Source: DATEHQ01 sp035279525 (GTDB lineage: Bacteria; Chloroflexota; Dormibacteria; Dormibacterales; Dormibacteraceae). Taken from it: a stretch of DNA of 64,000 bases. Position 1 is the stretch's first letter. The number at the start of each line of letters is the position of its first letter. The stretch lies in NCBI GenBank assembly GCA_035279525.1, contig DATEHQ010000100.1:1-64000 (forward strand), read 5' to 3'. The position numbers were made by a program, and so were the translations under genes. The notes beneath the pieces were generated by a model. It made no database searches. It was not told the DNA's origin and saw only the letters and a program-made list of their open reading frames with translations. Positions 49,535 to 58,669 of this stretch are shown here, piece after piece.

Positions 49535-51814
49535 GTGCCGGAAGGTCTGATCATCGTCGAGTCGCCCGCCAAGGCGAGGACACTGAAGCGGTTCCTGGGG
49601 GACCGTTTCGACGTCCTTGCCTCGATGGGCCACGTCCGCGACCTGCCCGGGAATGACATGGCCGTGGACGTCGACGCGGGCTTCAGGCCGCACTACGAGG
49701 TGGTCGAGAGCCGGCAGAAGACGATCTCCGAGCTCAAGTCGGCGGTGAAGAAGGATGGGGGCGAGGTCATCCTCGCATCCGACCCGGACCGTGAGGGCGA
49801 GGCGATCGCATGGCACCTGGCCGAGGTCTTGAAGCTGCGCGCGCCCAAGCGGATCGAGTTCCACGAGATCACGGCCGACGCGGTGCGCCGGGCGCTGGAG
49901 TCGCCTCGCGAGCTGGACATGCGGCTGGTCAACGCACAGCAGGCAAGGCGCGTCGTCGACCGCCTCGTCGGCTTCGGCCTCAGCCCGTTCCTGTGGGCGA
50001 AGGTCCAGAAGGGGATCGGGGCCGGCCGAGTCTCGTCGGTCGCCCTCAGGCTGGTCGTCGACCGCGAGGAGGAGATCCGCAAGTTCGTCCCTGTGGAGTC
50101 CTGGACGATCGATGCCGAGCTTTCGAAGCAGGGTGACGCCCAGCACTTCATGGCGCGACTCAACCGGCCCCTGTCAGCCGCGGCGACGAAAGAGGACGCC
50201 AGGTTCGAGGTCCGCAACGAGGCCGACGCGCAGGAGATCGTGCGCAAGCTCGAAGGCGCGAGCTACCGGGTGCTCGGCGTCGAGAAGAAGCGCAGGAACA
50301 AGAACTCGCTGCCTCCGTACATCACCTCCACGCTGCAGCAGGACGCCTCGAGCAGGCTGCGGTTCTCGCCGCGAAAGACGATGAGCGTCGCGCAGCAGCT
50401 GTACGAAGGCATCGAGCTGGGTACCGAGGGCTCGTCCGGGCTCATCACCTACATGCGCACCGACTCGGCTCGCATATCGTCCGAGGCTGAAGCGCGCGTC
50501 AAGGCGTGGATCAGCGAGAAGCACGGCGACAGGTACCTCGGTGGCCCCAGGGCGGTGAAGGCGAGCCCGGGCGCCCAGGACGCTCACGAGGCGATCAGGC
50601 CGACCGACGTGAACCGGTCGCCCGAGTCGATCCGCCAACACCTGACCCCCGATCAGCTCAAGCTCTACGACCTGATCTGGCGCCGGTTCGTGGCCAGCAG
50701 GATGGCGCCGGCAGTCTACGACCAGACCCAGGTCGAGATCGAGGGAGGCGACTACGTCTTTCGCGCCAACGGGTCGGTGCTCACGTTCGACGGCTTCTAC
50801 AAGGTGTGGCCTCGCGAGGAGAACGGCGAGGCCGATCTTCCGGAGCTTGCCGGTGGCGAGGCGCTCGACTATCACGCGATCAAGCCTGAGCAGCACTTCA
50901 GCCAGCCGCCTCCGCGCTACTCCGAGGCGACCCTGATCAAGGAGCTGGAACAGCGCGGGATCGGCCGCCCGTCGACGTACGCGCCGATCGTCGAGACGAT
51001 CACCAAGAACCATGGCTACGTCGAGATCAAGGAGCGCAGGCTGCACCCGACCCGCATCGGCGAAGCGGTGAACTCGCTCATGGTCGAGCACTTCAAGGTC
51101 ATCTCCGACGACGACTACACGGCCAAGCTCGAAAAGCGCCTCGACGAGATGGAGCAGGGGACTGAGGAGTACGTCCCGGTGGTCGGCGGCTTCTACGGCC
51201 CGCTGCAGCAGATGCTGACCGCCGCCGAGGAGGCGACCCCGGCAGACACCGACGAGGTCTGCCCTCTTTGCAATGAAGGCCACCTCGTGCGCAAGGCGAG
51301 CCGGTTCGGGCCGTTCATGGGCTGCTCGCGCTACCCGAAGTGCAAGTTTCGCCGCGCCTTGACGCCCGACGGCGAGCCTCCCCAGCCGAAGCTGCTCGAC
51401 GAGCCGTGCCCCGTGTGCGGGAAGCCGCTGCAGCAGCGCACCGGGCGCTACGGAGAGTTCGTCGGATGCTCGGGCTACCCGGACTGCAAGTACATCAAGC
51501 GCGACGCGTCGCAGGGCGAGTCGAAGCTGACCGGTGAGAAGTGCCCTCAATGCGGGGAGGGGGACCTGGTGGAGCGGACCGGCCGCTACGGGCCGTTCGT
51601 CGCCTGCTCGCGCTATCCGGACTGCAGGTACCGCGCCAACCTGGGCAAGGACGGCAAGCCGGCGCAGGGCCCGAAGGTCCTTGACGAGCCGTGTCCCATC
51701 TGCGGCAAGCCGCTCGTGGAGCGCCGCGGAAGATACGGGCTCTTCAAGTCGTGCTCCGACTATCCCAAGTGCCCCGGACCGAAGGGCGTCAAAAAGCTCG
51801 AAGCCGCCTCCTGA
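49535..51814 (+). CDS. topA: DNA topoisomerase I with four C-terminal zinc fingers
   Basis: Type IA topoisomerase, 759 residues, relaxes negative supercoils. TOPRIM: IVESPAKA (residues 7-14) and LASDPDREGEAIAWHL. The catalytic Tyr is in LITYMRTDS near residue 305. Four tandem C4 zinc ribbons close the protein: CPLC...C, CPVC...C, CPQC...C and CPIC...C. GTG at 49535 follows an AGAGGTG Shine-Dalgarno. It is separate from rpsB by a 214-nt leader region. Confidence 0.96.
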   Translation: MPEGLIIVESPAKARTLKRFLGDRFDVLASMGHVRDLPGNDMAVDVDAGFRPHYEVVESRQKTISELKSAVKKDGGEVILASDPDREGEAIAWHLAEVLKLRAPKRIEFHEITADAVRRALESPRELDMRLVNAQQARRVVDRLVGFGLSPFLWAKVQKGIGAGRVSSVALRLVVDREEEIRKFVPVESWTIDAELSKQGDAQHFMARLNRPLSAAATKEDARFEVRNEADAQEIVRKLEGASYRVLGVEKKRRNKNSLPPYITSTLQQDASSRLRFSPRKTMSVAQQLYEGIELGTEGSSGLITYMRTDSARISSEAEARVKAWISEKHGDRYLGGPRAVKASPGAQDAHEAIRPTDVNRSPESIRQHLTPDQLKLYDLIWRRFVASRMAPAVYDQTQVEIEGGDYVFRANGSVLTFDGFYKVWPREENGEADLPELAGGEALDYHAIKPEQHFSQPPPRYSEATLIKELEQRGIGRPSTYAPIVETITKNHGYVEIKERRLHPTRIGEAVNSLMVEHFKVISDDDYTAKLEKRLDEMEQGTEEYVPVVGGFYGPLQQMLTAAEEATPADTDEVCPLCNEGHLVRKASRFGPFMGCSRYPKCKFRRALTPDGEPPQPKLLDEPCPVCGKPLQQRTGRYGEFVGCSGYPDCKYIKRDASQGESKLTGEKCPQCGEGDLVERTGRYGPFVACSRYPDCRYRANLGKDGKPAQGPKVLDEPCPICGKPLVERRGRYGLFKSCSDYPKCPGPKGVKKLEAAS

Positions 51815-51911
51815 CAGCAGCCGACGGGGGGCCACGCGCCGCGCCGCGGCAAGGCGGCGTCGGCGAGGGCCGATTCCAGGTCATCGCCTGATTCGAATTC
51901 GCTTCACTGGG

Positions 51912-51917
51912 TATACT
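51912..51917 (+). promoter_or_regulatory. putative -10 element (TATACT) for rpsB operon
   Basis: TATACT is near consensus and preceded by an AT-richer patch; no good -35 is visible. It would give rpsB a leader of about 105 nt. Confidence 0.45.
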
Positions 51918-51968
51918 CCCTGACGCCAGTTGATCCCAGATCGACTGAGTTAGCACGTCCGGCGCATT

Positions 51969-52014
51969 CCCCTGTCCTTCAGTCGAAGGCGGTGCCGGGC
52001 GGAAGTGAAACAGG
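51969..52014 (+). promoter_or_regulatory. candidate regulatory hairpin in the rpsB leader
   Basis: CCCTGT (51970-51975) can pair with ACAGGG (52010-52015), which includes the start of the GGGAGGAGG Shine-Dalgarno, and encloses CCTTC/GAAGG (51976-51989). Such a fold could let S2 or translation control ribosome binding. Confidence 0.4.
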
Positions 52015-52028
52015 GAGGAGGATCGAAC

Positions 52029-52877
52029 GTGGCTCAAGTCACTCTGAAGCAGCTGCTGGAGGCGGGCGTCCACTTTGGGCACCAGACCAGCCGCTGGAAC
52101 CCGAAGATGCGGACCTACATCTTCACGGCCCGCAACGGCATCCACATCATCGACCTGCAGAAGACCGTCCGCCTGCTCGACGACGCCTGGGATTTCACGC
52201 GCGGCGTGGCCGCCAGCGGGCGCCCTGTGCTGTTCGTCGGCACCAAAAAGCAGGCGCAGGAGACGATCCAGACCGAGGCGGCGCGCTGCGGCATGTACTT
52301 CGTCAACCGCCGCTGGATGGGCGGCATGCTGACCAACTTCAGCACCGTGAAAAAGCGCATCGAGCGGCTCCAGGACCTGCGCAAGATGCAGCAGGAGGGG
52401 CAGTTCGAGCAGATGCCGAAGAAGGAAGCCAAGCGTCTCCAGGACGAGCTCGACCGGCTGATGTTCCACTTCGACGGGATCGCCGACATGAAGCGGCTGC
52501 CCGGAGCGCTGTACGTGGTCGACCCCCGCAAGGAGCACATCGCGGTGACGGAGGCCAACCGGTTGAAGATCCCGGTCGTCGCGATCACCGACTCCAACTG
52601 TGACCCCGACCTGATCACCTACGTGATCCCCGGCAACGACGACGCGATCCGCGCCGTCAAGCTGCTCACGGGGAAGATCGCGGACGCCTGCCAGGAGGGA
52701 CGCCAGGAGGCCCAGGCGCGTGGCGAGATCCTGCCCGAGGTCGAGGAGCGCGAGTTTCTCGAGACGCCTCGCTACGAGGAGATCGAGGAGTACCTGGAGG
52801 ACGAGGAGGACTACCTGCCGACCGTGTCGGAGGAGGAGTTCATCGGCCGCGGCGCCGACGAGGAGGAGGCTCGGTAG
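52029..52877 (+). CDS. rpsB: 30S ribosomal protein S2
   Basis: S2 has 282 residues: VTLKQLLEAGVHFGHQTSRWNPKM, YIFTARNGIHIIDLQKT, FVGTKKQAQETI, MYFVNRRWMGGMLTNFSTV and LPGALYVVDPRKEHIAVTEA. The C-terminus carries an acidic tail (EEYLEDEEDYLPTVSEEEF). GTG at 52029 follows a strong GGGAGGAGG; the open frame upstream is leader. It overlaps tsf by one base. Confidence 0.96.
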   Translation: MAQVTLKQLLEAGVHFGHQTSRWNPKMRTYIFTARNGIHIIDLQKTVRLLDDAWDFTRGVAASGRPVLFVGTKKQAQETIQTEAARCGMYFVNRRWMGGMLTNFSTVKKRIERLQDLRKMQQEGQFEQMPKKEAKRLQDELDRLMFHFDGIADMKRLPGALYVVDPRKEHIAVTEANRLKIPVVAITDSNCDPDLITYVIPGNDDAIRAVKLLTGKIADACQEGRQEAQARGEILPEVEEREFLETPRYEEIEEYLEDEEDYLPTVSEEEFIGRGADEEEAR

Positions 52878-52888
52878 TGTCCGTGGGC

Positions 52889-53497
52889 ATGGATCGAATG
52901 GAGCTGGTGAAGAAGCTGCGCGAGATGTCCGGCGCGGGGATGATGGATTGCAAGAACGCCCTCGAGGAGGCGGAGTGGGACCTCGACAAGGCGTTCACGA
53001 TCCTGAGGGAGAAAGGTATCGCGAAGGCGAGCAAGCGGGCGGGTCGGGCCACCGGCCAGGGCGTCGTCGAGGCCTACCTCCACAGCACGTCTCCCGACTA
53101 CCCGCCACAGGTTGGCGTCCTGGTCGAGGTGAACTGTGAGACCGACTTCGTGGCCAAAGGCGAGGACTTTCGCAAGCTCGCCAGGGAGATCGCGCTGCAG
53201 ATCGCCGGCTTCGAGCCGCGCTGGGTCTCACGCGAGGACGTGCCCGACGAGCTGCTCGTCACAGAGCGCGAGATCTACGAGGCGAAGGCCCGCCAGGACG
53301 GGAAGCCGGAACAGATCATCCCGAAGATCGTCGAGAGCCAGATCGAGAACTTCCTCAAGCAGAACTGCCTGCTCGAGCAGCCGTACTTTCGCGAACCGAG
53401 CCACACTGTGCAGCAGTTCGTAGCCGAGCACATCTCGAAGCTCCAGGAGAACATCGCGGTCCGCAGGTTCGCGCGATTTAACATCAGGGAGTCCTGA
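52889..53497 (+). CDS. tsf: elongation factor Ts, short form
   Basis: EF-Ts recycles EF-Tu-GDP. Residues ~1-50 form the UBA-like domain (MELVKKLREMSGAGMMDCKNALEEAEWDLDKAFTIL), then VGVLVEVNCETDFVAKGEDF and a core ending in VRRFARFNIRES. About 202 residues, the short form lacking the longer second core subdomain of E. coli EF-Ts. ATG 52889 or GTG 52877 (overlapping the rpsB stop) may be used. Confidence 0.94.
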   Translation: MDRMELVKKLREMSGAGMMDCKNALEEAEWDLDKAFTILREKGIAKASKRAGRATGQGVVEAYLHSTSPDYPPQVGVLVEVNCETDFVAKGEDFRKLAREIALQIAGFEPRWVSREDVPDELLVTEREIYEAKARQDGKPEQIIPKIVESQIENFLKQNCLLEQPYFREPSHTVQQFVAEHISKLQENIAVRRFARFNIRES

Positions 53498-53528
53498 TCC
53501 AATCGCCGCGCCCGCGCAAGGCGCTTTA

Positions 53529-54272
53529 GTGGGAGACGGTTTGGGGGATCGTTCGCCGAAGTACAACCGCATTCTGCTCAAGCTGAGCGGGGAAGCCCTT
53601 GGTGGCTCGCGTGACTACGGCATCGATCTCGAGGTCGTTTCGACGATCGCGGGGCAGGTCAAGCGCGTCCACCAGATGGGCGTCCAGACCGCGCTCGTGG
53701 TCGGCGGCGGAAACATCTTCCGAGGCCTCGCCGCCACCGAGCGCGGTTTCGACCGGGCGACGGGTGACTACATGGGCATGCTGGCGACGGTGATCAATGC
53801 ACTGGCCCTGCAGGATGCGCTCGAGCGCACTGGAATCCCCGCGCGCACGATGACGGCGATCCAGATGCCGCAGGTGGCCGAACCCTACATCCGGCGCCGC
53901 GCCGTACGTCACCTCGAAAAGGGCCGCGTCGTCATCCTCGCCGCGGGGACAGGCAACCCGTACTTCACGACCGACACCACCGCGGCGCTGCGCGCCGTGG
54001 AGATCGAGGCTGACGTGATCCTCAAGGCGACGAAGGTCGACGGCGTCTACACAGCCGACCCGAAGCGTGACCCCACGGCGACCAAGTTCGAGCGGCTCGG
54101 GTACCTCGAAGTGTTGAACCGGGGCATCGAGGTGATGGACAACACGGCGCTCACGCTGTGCATGGACAACGACGTGCCCATCGTGGTGTTCAACCTGCTC
54201 GAGCCGGGGAACATCGAACGCGTGGTGCTCGGTGACGAGATCGGCACCCTCGTCGGGGCCGCCGCGTCGTGA
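53529..54272 (+). CDS. pyrH: uridylate kinase (UMP kinase)
   Basis: PyrH phosphorylates UMP with ATP in pyrimidine synthesis. It opens YNRILLKLSGEALGGSRDYG, with VGGGNIFRGLAATERG, DYMGMLATVINALALQDALE and VDGVYTADPKRDP. The 247-residue length is normal. GTG at 53529 was used; the frr GTG overlaps its stop by 4 nt (GTGA). Confidence 0.96.
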   Translation: MGDGLGDRSPKYNRILLKLSGEALGGSRDYGIDLEVVSTIAGQVKRVHQMGVQTALVVGGGNIFRGLAATERGFDRATGDYMGMLATVINALALQDALERTGIPARTMTAIQMPQVAEPYIRRRAVRHLEKGRVVILAAGTGNPYFTTDTTAALRAVEIEADVILKATKVDGVYTADPKRDPTATKFERLGYLEVLNRGIEVMDNTALTLCMDNDVPIVVFNLLEPGNIERVVLGDEIGTLVGAAAS

Positions 54273-54826
54273 TCGATCCGATCCTCCGCGAGACCGAGAC
54301 GAAGATGGCGAAATCGGTCGACCACCTGGCTTCCGAGCTGGCGAGCATTCGCACGGGTCGAGCCAACCCCGCGCTGATCGACAAGGTGATGGTGCCGTAC
54401 TACGGCACGCCGACACCCCTCAACCAGCTCGCGCAGATCAGCGCGCCGGAGCCGCGCCTGCTGGTGGTCCAGGTCTACGACAAGAGCCAGATCGGAGTGG
54501 TCGAGAAAGCGCTGCGTTCAGGAGAGCAGGGGCTGAACCCCGCCAACGACGGCCAGGTCATCCGGGTCCCCATCCCGCCGCTGACCGAGGAGCGCCGGCG
54601 CGAGTACGTGAGGCTCGTCAAGCAGAAGGCGGAGGAGGCTCGGGTGGCCATCCGCAACGTCCGCCGCGACGAGCTGCATAGGATCGACCAGATGCAGAAG
54701 CAGGGCGAGGTCGCCGAGGACGATTCGAAGCGCGCGCATGCCAGGCTGCAGAAGATCACGGAGTCCCAGATCGAGCGGATCGACGCCCTGGCGGGCCGAA
54801 AAGAAAACGAAGTGATGGAGGTGTAG
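54269..54826 (+). CDS. frr: ribosome recycling factor
   Basis: RRF, 185 residues, splits post-termination ribosomes with EF-G. MAKSVDHLASELASIRTGRA, LIDKVMVPYYGTPTPLNQLA and the long-arm helix LRSGEQGLNPANDGQVIRVP are canonical, as is RRDELHRIDQMQKQGEVAEDD. The GTG start overlaps the pyrH stop. 102 nt separate it from uppS. Confidence 0.96.
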   Translation: MIDPILRETETKMAKSVDHLASELASIRTGRANPALIDKVMVPYYGTPTPLNQLAQISAPEPRLLVVQVYDKSQIGVVEKALRSGEQGLNPANDGQVIRVPIPPLTEERRREYVRLVKQKAEEARVAIRNVRRDELHRIDQMQKQGEVAEDDSKRAHARLQKITESQIERIDALAGRKENEVMEV

Positions 54827-54914
54827 GGCGATCGCCTCCCCGCCCACGGGAAGGCGGACGTCGGAGTCGCTGGAAGGTGGCGATCGGGAGCGCTGAGGGC
54901 CCCGGCCCTATGGG

Positions 54915-54920
54915 TACAGT
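54915..54920 (+). promoter_or_regulatory. putative -10 element (TACAGT) for uppS operon
   Basis: TACAGT lies 8 nt before the TTG at 54929. A GGCGATCGCC palindrome (54827-54836) sits between frr and this site. Confidence 0.4.
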
Positions 54921-54928
54921 TGAGACCC

Positions 54929-55666
54929 TTGGAGACTCAGGTTCCGCGCCACATCGGGATCATCATGGACGGCAACGGCCGCTGGGCCCGCCGCCTCGGA
55001 AAGCCGGCGAGCTTCGGCCACCGGGCGGGTGTGAAAGCCATCAAGCGGGTCCTGAACGCGTGCGAGGAGCTTGGCGTCCACATCCTCTCCATCTACGCGT
55101 TCTCGACCGAGAACTGGACTCGACCGAGGGCCGAGGTGCGCGCGTTGATGCGACTGTTCCACGAGACGATGCAGCGCGAGATCGACGAGATGCACCGCCG
55201 CGGCGTGCGCATCGTCGTCAGCGGCCGGGCCGGCGACCTGTCCTCCCGGATGCGGGAACGGATCGATGAGGCGATGCTGCGCACCGCGGGTAACACCAAC
55301 GGAGTGCTCAACGTTTGTCTGAATTACGGTGGGCGGGCGGAGATCGTCGACGCGGTGCGCAAGGTCGTGATCGACGGACTGCGCGCCGACCAGGTGGATG
55401 AGGCCGCGATCTCGGCGCGCATGTACAACCCCGAATTGCCCGACCCCGACCTGATCATCCGCACCGCCGGCGAGCGTAGGGTCAGTAACTTCCTGGTGTG
55501 GGAGGGCGCCTACGCCGAGATGCTGGTGAGCGAGACCCTCTGGCCGGACTTCGACGCCGTCGACCTCAAGGCGGCGCTCGACGACTACGCCCATCGCAAG
55601 AGGCGTTTCGGCGGGAGGCCGGAGGACGGCGCCGGCGAGCAGGGAGTCGCGCGGGCGGCGCGGTGA
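54929..55666 (+). CDS. uppS: isoprenyl transferase (undecaprenyl diphosphate synthase family)
   Basis: Cis-prenyltransferase that makes the C55 lipid carrier for cell-wall synthesis. METQVPRHIGIIMDGNGRWARR carries catalytic Asp14. SIYAFSTENWTRP, VLNVCLNYGGRAEIVDA and the C-terminal RTAGERRVSNFLVWEGAYAE complete the family blocks. TTG at 54929 was chosen over TTG 54920 for the 8-nt spacing to TACAGT. GTG of cdsA overlaps its stop. Confidence 0.94.
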   Translation: METQVPRHIGIIMDGNGRWARRLGKPASFGHRAGVKAIKRVLNACEELGVHILSIYAFSTENWTRPRAEVRALMRLFHETMQREIDEMHRRGVRIVVSGRAGDLSSRMRERIDEAMLRTAGNTNGVLNVCLNYGGRAEIVDAVRKVVIDGLRADQVDEAAISARMYNPELPDPDLIIRTAGERRVSNFLVWEGAYAEMLVSETLWPDFDAVDLKAALDDYAHRKRRFGGRPEDGAGEQGVARAAR

Positions 55667-56511
55667 CCACCCGCAACGCATCGCTGACCAGAGGGTGGAA
55701 GCCGAGCCCGCTGATGATCCGCATCCTCAGCGGTTTCGTGATCCTCGGGCTGGTCATCGGCCTCGTGCTCGCCGGCATCTACGGCGTCTACCTGCTGGCG
55801 CTCCTCCTCGGCGGCCTGGCGCTCTGGGAGTTCATCGGGCTGTCCGACAAGATGGGGGCCCGCGCACCGGCGTGGCTGCTCTTTCCACTGGGCGCCTTCT
55901 TCACGTTCAGCGGCACGCTCCTCAAGCAGGTGGACGTCGCCCTGGTCCTCTCGCTGGCTCTCGTCGGCGGCCTCGCCGCCTTCCTGGTGGTGCCCGGCCG
56001 CAGGCAGGGTCTCAGCCGATGGGCCATGGGCCTGGCTGGGGCGCTGTACATCGGCATGCCGCTGAACTACTACCTGCTGCTCTACACGTCGCGACCTCAC
56101 GGGGTGGTCTGGACTCTGTTCACCATCTTCGCGGTCGTCGCAAGCGATGCGGCCGCGCTGCTCGTCGGCAGCCGCGTCGGCCGGCACCCCTTCTTCACGT
56201 CGATCAGCCCGAACAAGACGGTCGAGGGGGCGATCGCGGGAGTGGTCGCCGCCGTGCTGGTGATGGTGGTCGGCGTATCGATCGTGCTCGGCCAGTCGCC
56301 GCTGCACGCGATGGCTCTCGGCGTGCTCGTCGGCGTGAGCGCGGTGATCGGTGATCTCGTCGAGTCGCAGATGAAGCGGATCGCCGAGGTCAAGGACTCC
56401 TCGCACCTCATCCCCGGCCACGGCGGAGTGCTCGATCGCATCGACTCGATCCTGTTTCCCCCGATCCTCGTCTTCTTTTATCTGACGATGTTTCAGCTGT
56501 TCGGGCGATGA
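55663..56511 (+). CDS. cdsA: phosphatidate cytidylyltransferase
   Basis: CdsA makes CDP-diacylglycerol. A 282-residue protein with about 7-8 hydrophobic segments. The family signature is the C-terminal SPNKTVEGAIAGVVAAVLV then GVLVGVSAVIGDLVESQMKRIAEVKDSSHLIPGHGGVLDRIDS, with the DxxES, KD and GHGGxxDRxD elements. GTG at 55663 overlaps uppS (GTGA), and the stop overlaps dxr (ATGA). Confidence 0.94.
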   Translation: MTTRNASLTRGWKPSPLMIRILSGFVILGLVIGLVLAGIYGVYLLALLLGGLALWEFIGLSDKMGARAPAWLLFPLGAFFTFSGTLLKQVDVALVLSLALVGGLAAFLVVPGRRQGLSRWAMGLAGALYIGMPLNYYLLLYTSRPHGVVWTLFTIFAVVASDAAALLVGSRVGRHPFFTSISPNKTVEGAIAGVVAAVLVMVVGVSIVLGQSPLHAMALGVLVGVSAVIGDLVESQMKRIAEVKDSSHLIPGHGGVLDRIDSILFPPILVFFYLTMFQLFGR

Positions 56512-57611
56512 GGCCGGTCAACGTCGCGATCCTCGGCGCGTCGGGCTCGATCGGCCGGCAGGCGCTGGACGTGATCGATCGCAACCCGTCCCGCTTCCAT
56601 CTGTTCGGGCTGACCGAGGGGGTCCGCTCGACGCGCAGGAGCGCGGATCACATCGTCCAGGGCCACTCCGGCGAGGGCGACTTCGACGCGCGGGTCGAGG
56701 CGATGGTCACCGATCCGCGATGTGACCTGGTCGTGGTCGCGATTCCGTCCTCGCGTGCCTTGACGGCGACGCTGGCCGCGCTCGAGGCGGGGAAGGAGGT
56801 GGCGATCGCGACCAAGGAGGTGCTGGTCATCGGCGGCCACCTCGTCATGAGGGCGGCCGGAGAGCGGGGGATCAGGCCCGTGGACAGCGAGCACAGCGCG
56901 ATCTGGCAGTGCCTGTGGGGCGAAAGGCGCGAGAACGTGCGCCGCCTCATCATCACCGCCAGCGGAGGCCCATTCTGGGCGCACCCCGACCTCGACCTCG
57001 ACCAGGTCACCGTCGAGCAGGCGCTCAATCACCCGCGCTGGTCGATGGGACCGAAGATCACCGTCGACTCGGCGACGCTCATGAACAAGGGTCTGGAGGT
57101 GATCGAGGCTCACCACCTCTACGGCCTGCGCATCGACTCGATCACGGTCTGCATCCATCCCCAGAGCGTGGTGCACTCGCTCGTCGAGTTCGTCGACGGC
57201 TCGCTGAAGGCCCAGCTCGGGCGGCCCGACATGCGGCTCCCGATCGCCGTCGCCCTGGCCTATCCGGACCGGCTCCCGGACGCGGTGCCGCCGACTCCGA
57301 TCGAGGAGCTGAGCGGGCTCGAGTTCCACGCCCTGGATGAGGGCCGCTTTCCGGCCGTTCGGCTGGCGCGCGAGGCGGCGCTGGCCGGGGGCGGACGCCC
57401 CGCCGTGCTGAACGCCGCCAACGAGGAGGCGGTCAGAGCCTTCCTCGCGCGCGAGATCCCCTTCAGCGGCATCATCCCGGCGGTCGAGGAGGCGCTCGAC
57501 GCCTACCCGGGCGGCGGGCAGGCGCTGGAGGACGTCCTCGAAGCCGACCGCTGGGCGCGCCAGTTCGTGGCGGGGAATGCGATCAAGTCCGGTAGGCTGA
57601 AATCCCCGTGA
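56508..57611 (+). CDS. dxr: 1-deoxy-D-xylulose 5-phosphate reductoisomerase
   Basis: Dxr converts DXP to MEP, the first committed step of the MEP isoprenoid pathway. NADPH site GASGSIG at residues 10-16. Metal and substrate motifs: PVDSEHSAIWQ, ITASGGPFW, HPRWSMGPKITVDSATLMNKGLE and IHPQSVVHSLVEFVDGS. 367 residues. Overlaps rseP by 4 nt (GTGA). IspG, a later enzyme, lies two genes on. Confidence 0.95.
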   Translation: MRPVNVAILGASGSIGRQALDVIDRNPSRFHLFGLTEGVRSTRRSADHIVQGHSGEGDFDARVEAMVTDPRCDLVVVAIPSSRALTATLAALEAGKEVAIATKEVLVIGGHLVMRAAGERGIRPVDSEHSAIWQCLWGERRENVRRLIITASGGPFWAHPDLDLDQVTVEQALNHPRWSMGPKITVDSATLMNKGLEVIEAHHLYGLRIDSITVCIHPQSVVHSLVEFVDGSLKAQLGRPDMRLPIAVALAYPDRLPDAVPPTPIEELSGLEFHALDEGRFPAVRLAREAALAGGGRPAVLNAANEEAVRAFLAREIPFSGIIPAVEEALDAYPGGGQALEDVLEADRWARQFVAGNAIKSGRLKSP

Positions 57612-58669
57612 GCGCTCTTGTCACCTACGTCCTCTACGCGATCGGCATCGCGGGCATGTTCCTCCTCCTGATCGGGCCACACGAGGGCGGCCACTTCCTC
57701 TTCGCCAAGCTCTTCCGCGTTCGCGTGATCGAGTTCTCGATCGGCGCTGGAACCAGGCTCTGGTCGACGGTTCGCCACGGAACCCTTTACGCGATCCGGC
57801 TCATCCCGATCATCGGCTACGTCCGGATGGGCGGGATGGAGGCAGGCGATTTCGAGGCGCCGAACGGCTTCCACACCAAGGCCGCCTGGCAGCGAATCGT
57901 CATCCTCGCCGCGGGTCCGGCGGCGAACTTCCTGGTCGCGATGATCATGTACACCGCGGTCGACCTGACGCAGCTCAACAACGATCCCGGCAAGGTGATC
58001 GGCGTGCTCCCGGGCAGCGTCGCCGCGCGAACCGGGTTCGTACCGGGCGACCGCCTGCTCACCGTGGACGGGCGCGCGGTCACCCAGGGTTACATCCAGC
58101 AGGTCGAGAACAGCAACCCCGGCGTGCCGCTGATCATCCGCGGCGTGCACGCAAACGGCCGGCCCTTCAGCTACGTGGTGGCGCCCGTGTGCCAGCAAGG
58201 GCAGTGCCGCATCGGTCTCGGAGTGGCGCGGATCGTCACCCCGTGGACGGCGGTGAGCGAAGGGGCGGCCTTCCCCTACACAGCCATCACCGGGATCGTC
58301 CAGGGCCTGGGCCAGCTGATCAGCGGCGCCGTGCCGGGCGGCTTCCTCGGTCCGAACGGGTTGACCGGTCCAGTCGGCATCGCCGACGTCACCGTGGGCG
58401 CTGTGAACCAGGGTCCGGCCACGTACTTCGCGGTGGTCGCCTTTCTCTCCGTCGCTCTGGGATTCACGAATCTCGTGCCGTTTCTCGCACTTGACGGCGG
58501 GCGCATCGTCGTCGTGGTGCTCGAAGCCCTGCGCCGGCGTCCATTCGATCGGACGGCCGAGTTGAACGTCCAGCGATGGGGCATCGCCGCGCTGTTCGGA
58601 GCGGCGGCGGTGATCACCTTCCTGGACATCCAGCGCATAGCGACCGGCACTTTCCCGGGTGTCCATTAA
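57608..58669 (+). CDS. rseP: site-2 protease RseP/MMP family (M50)
   Basis: An intramembrane zinc metalloprotease that cleaves anti-sigma factors and signal-peptide remnants. Zinc motif HEGGH at residues 25-29 in the first membrane segment. A PDZ domain spans ~120-210 (TGFVPGDRLLTVDGRAV). The third metal ligand is in NLVPFLALDGGRIV near 290-303. About 4 membrane segments. The dxr-rseP-ispG order is widely conserved. Target unknown. Confidence 0.93.
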   Translation: MSALVTYVLYAIGIAGMFLLLIGPHEGGHFLFAKLFRVRVIEFSIGAGTRLWSTVRHGTLYAIRLIPIIGYVRMGGMEAGDFEAPNGFHTKAAWQRIVILAAGPAANFLVAMIMYTAVDLTQLNNDPGKVIGVLPGSVAARTGFVPGDRLLTVDGRAVTQGYIQQVENSNPGVPLIIRGVHANGRPFSYVVAPVCQQGQCRIGLGVARIVTPWTAVSEGAAFPYTAITGIVQGLGQLISGAVPGGFLGPNGLTGPVGIADVTVGAVNQGPATYFAVVAFLSVALGFTNLVPFLALDGGRIVVVVLEALRRRPFDRTAELNVQRWGIAALFGAAAVITFLDIQRIATGTFPGVH

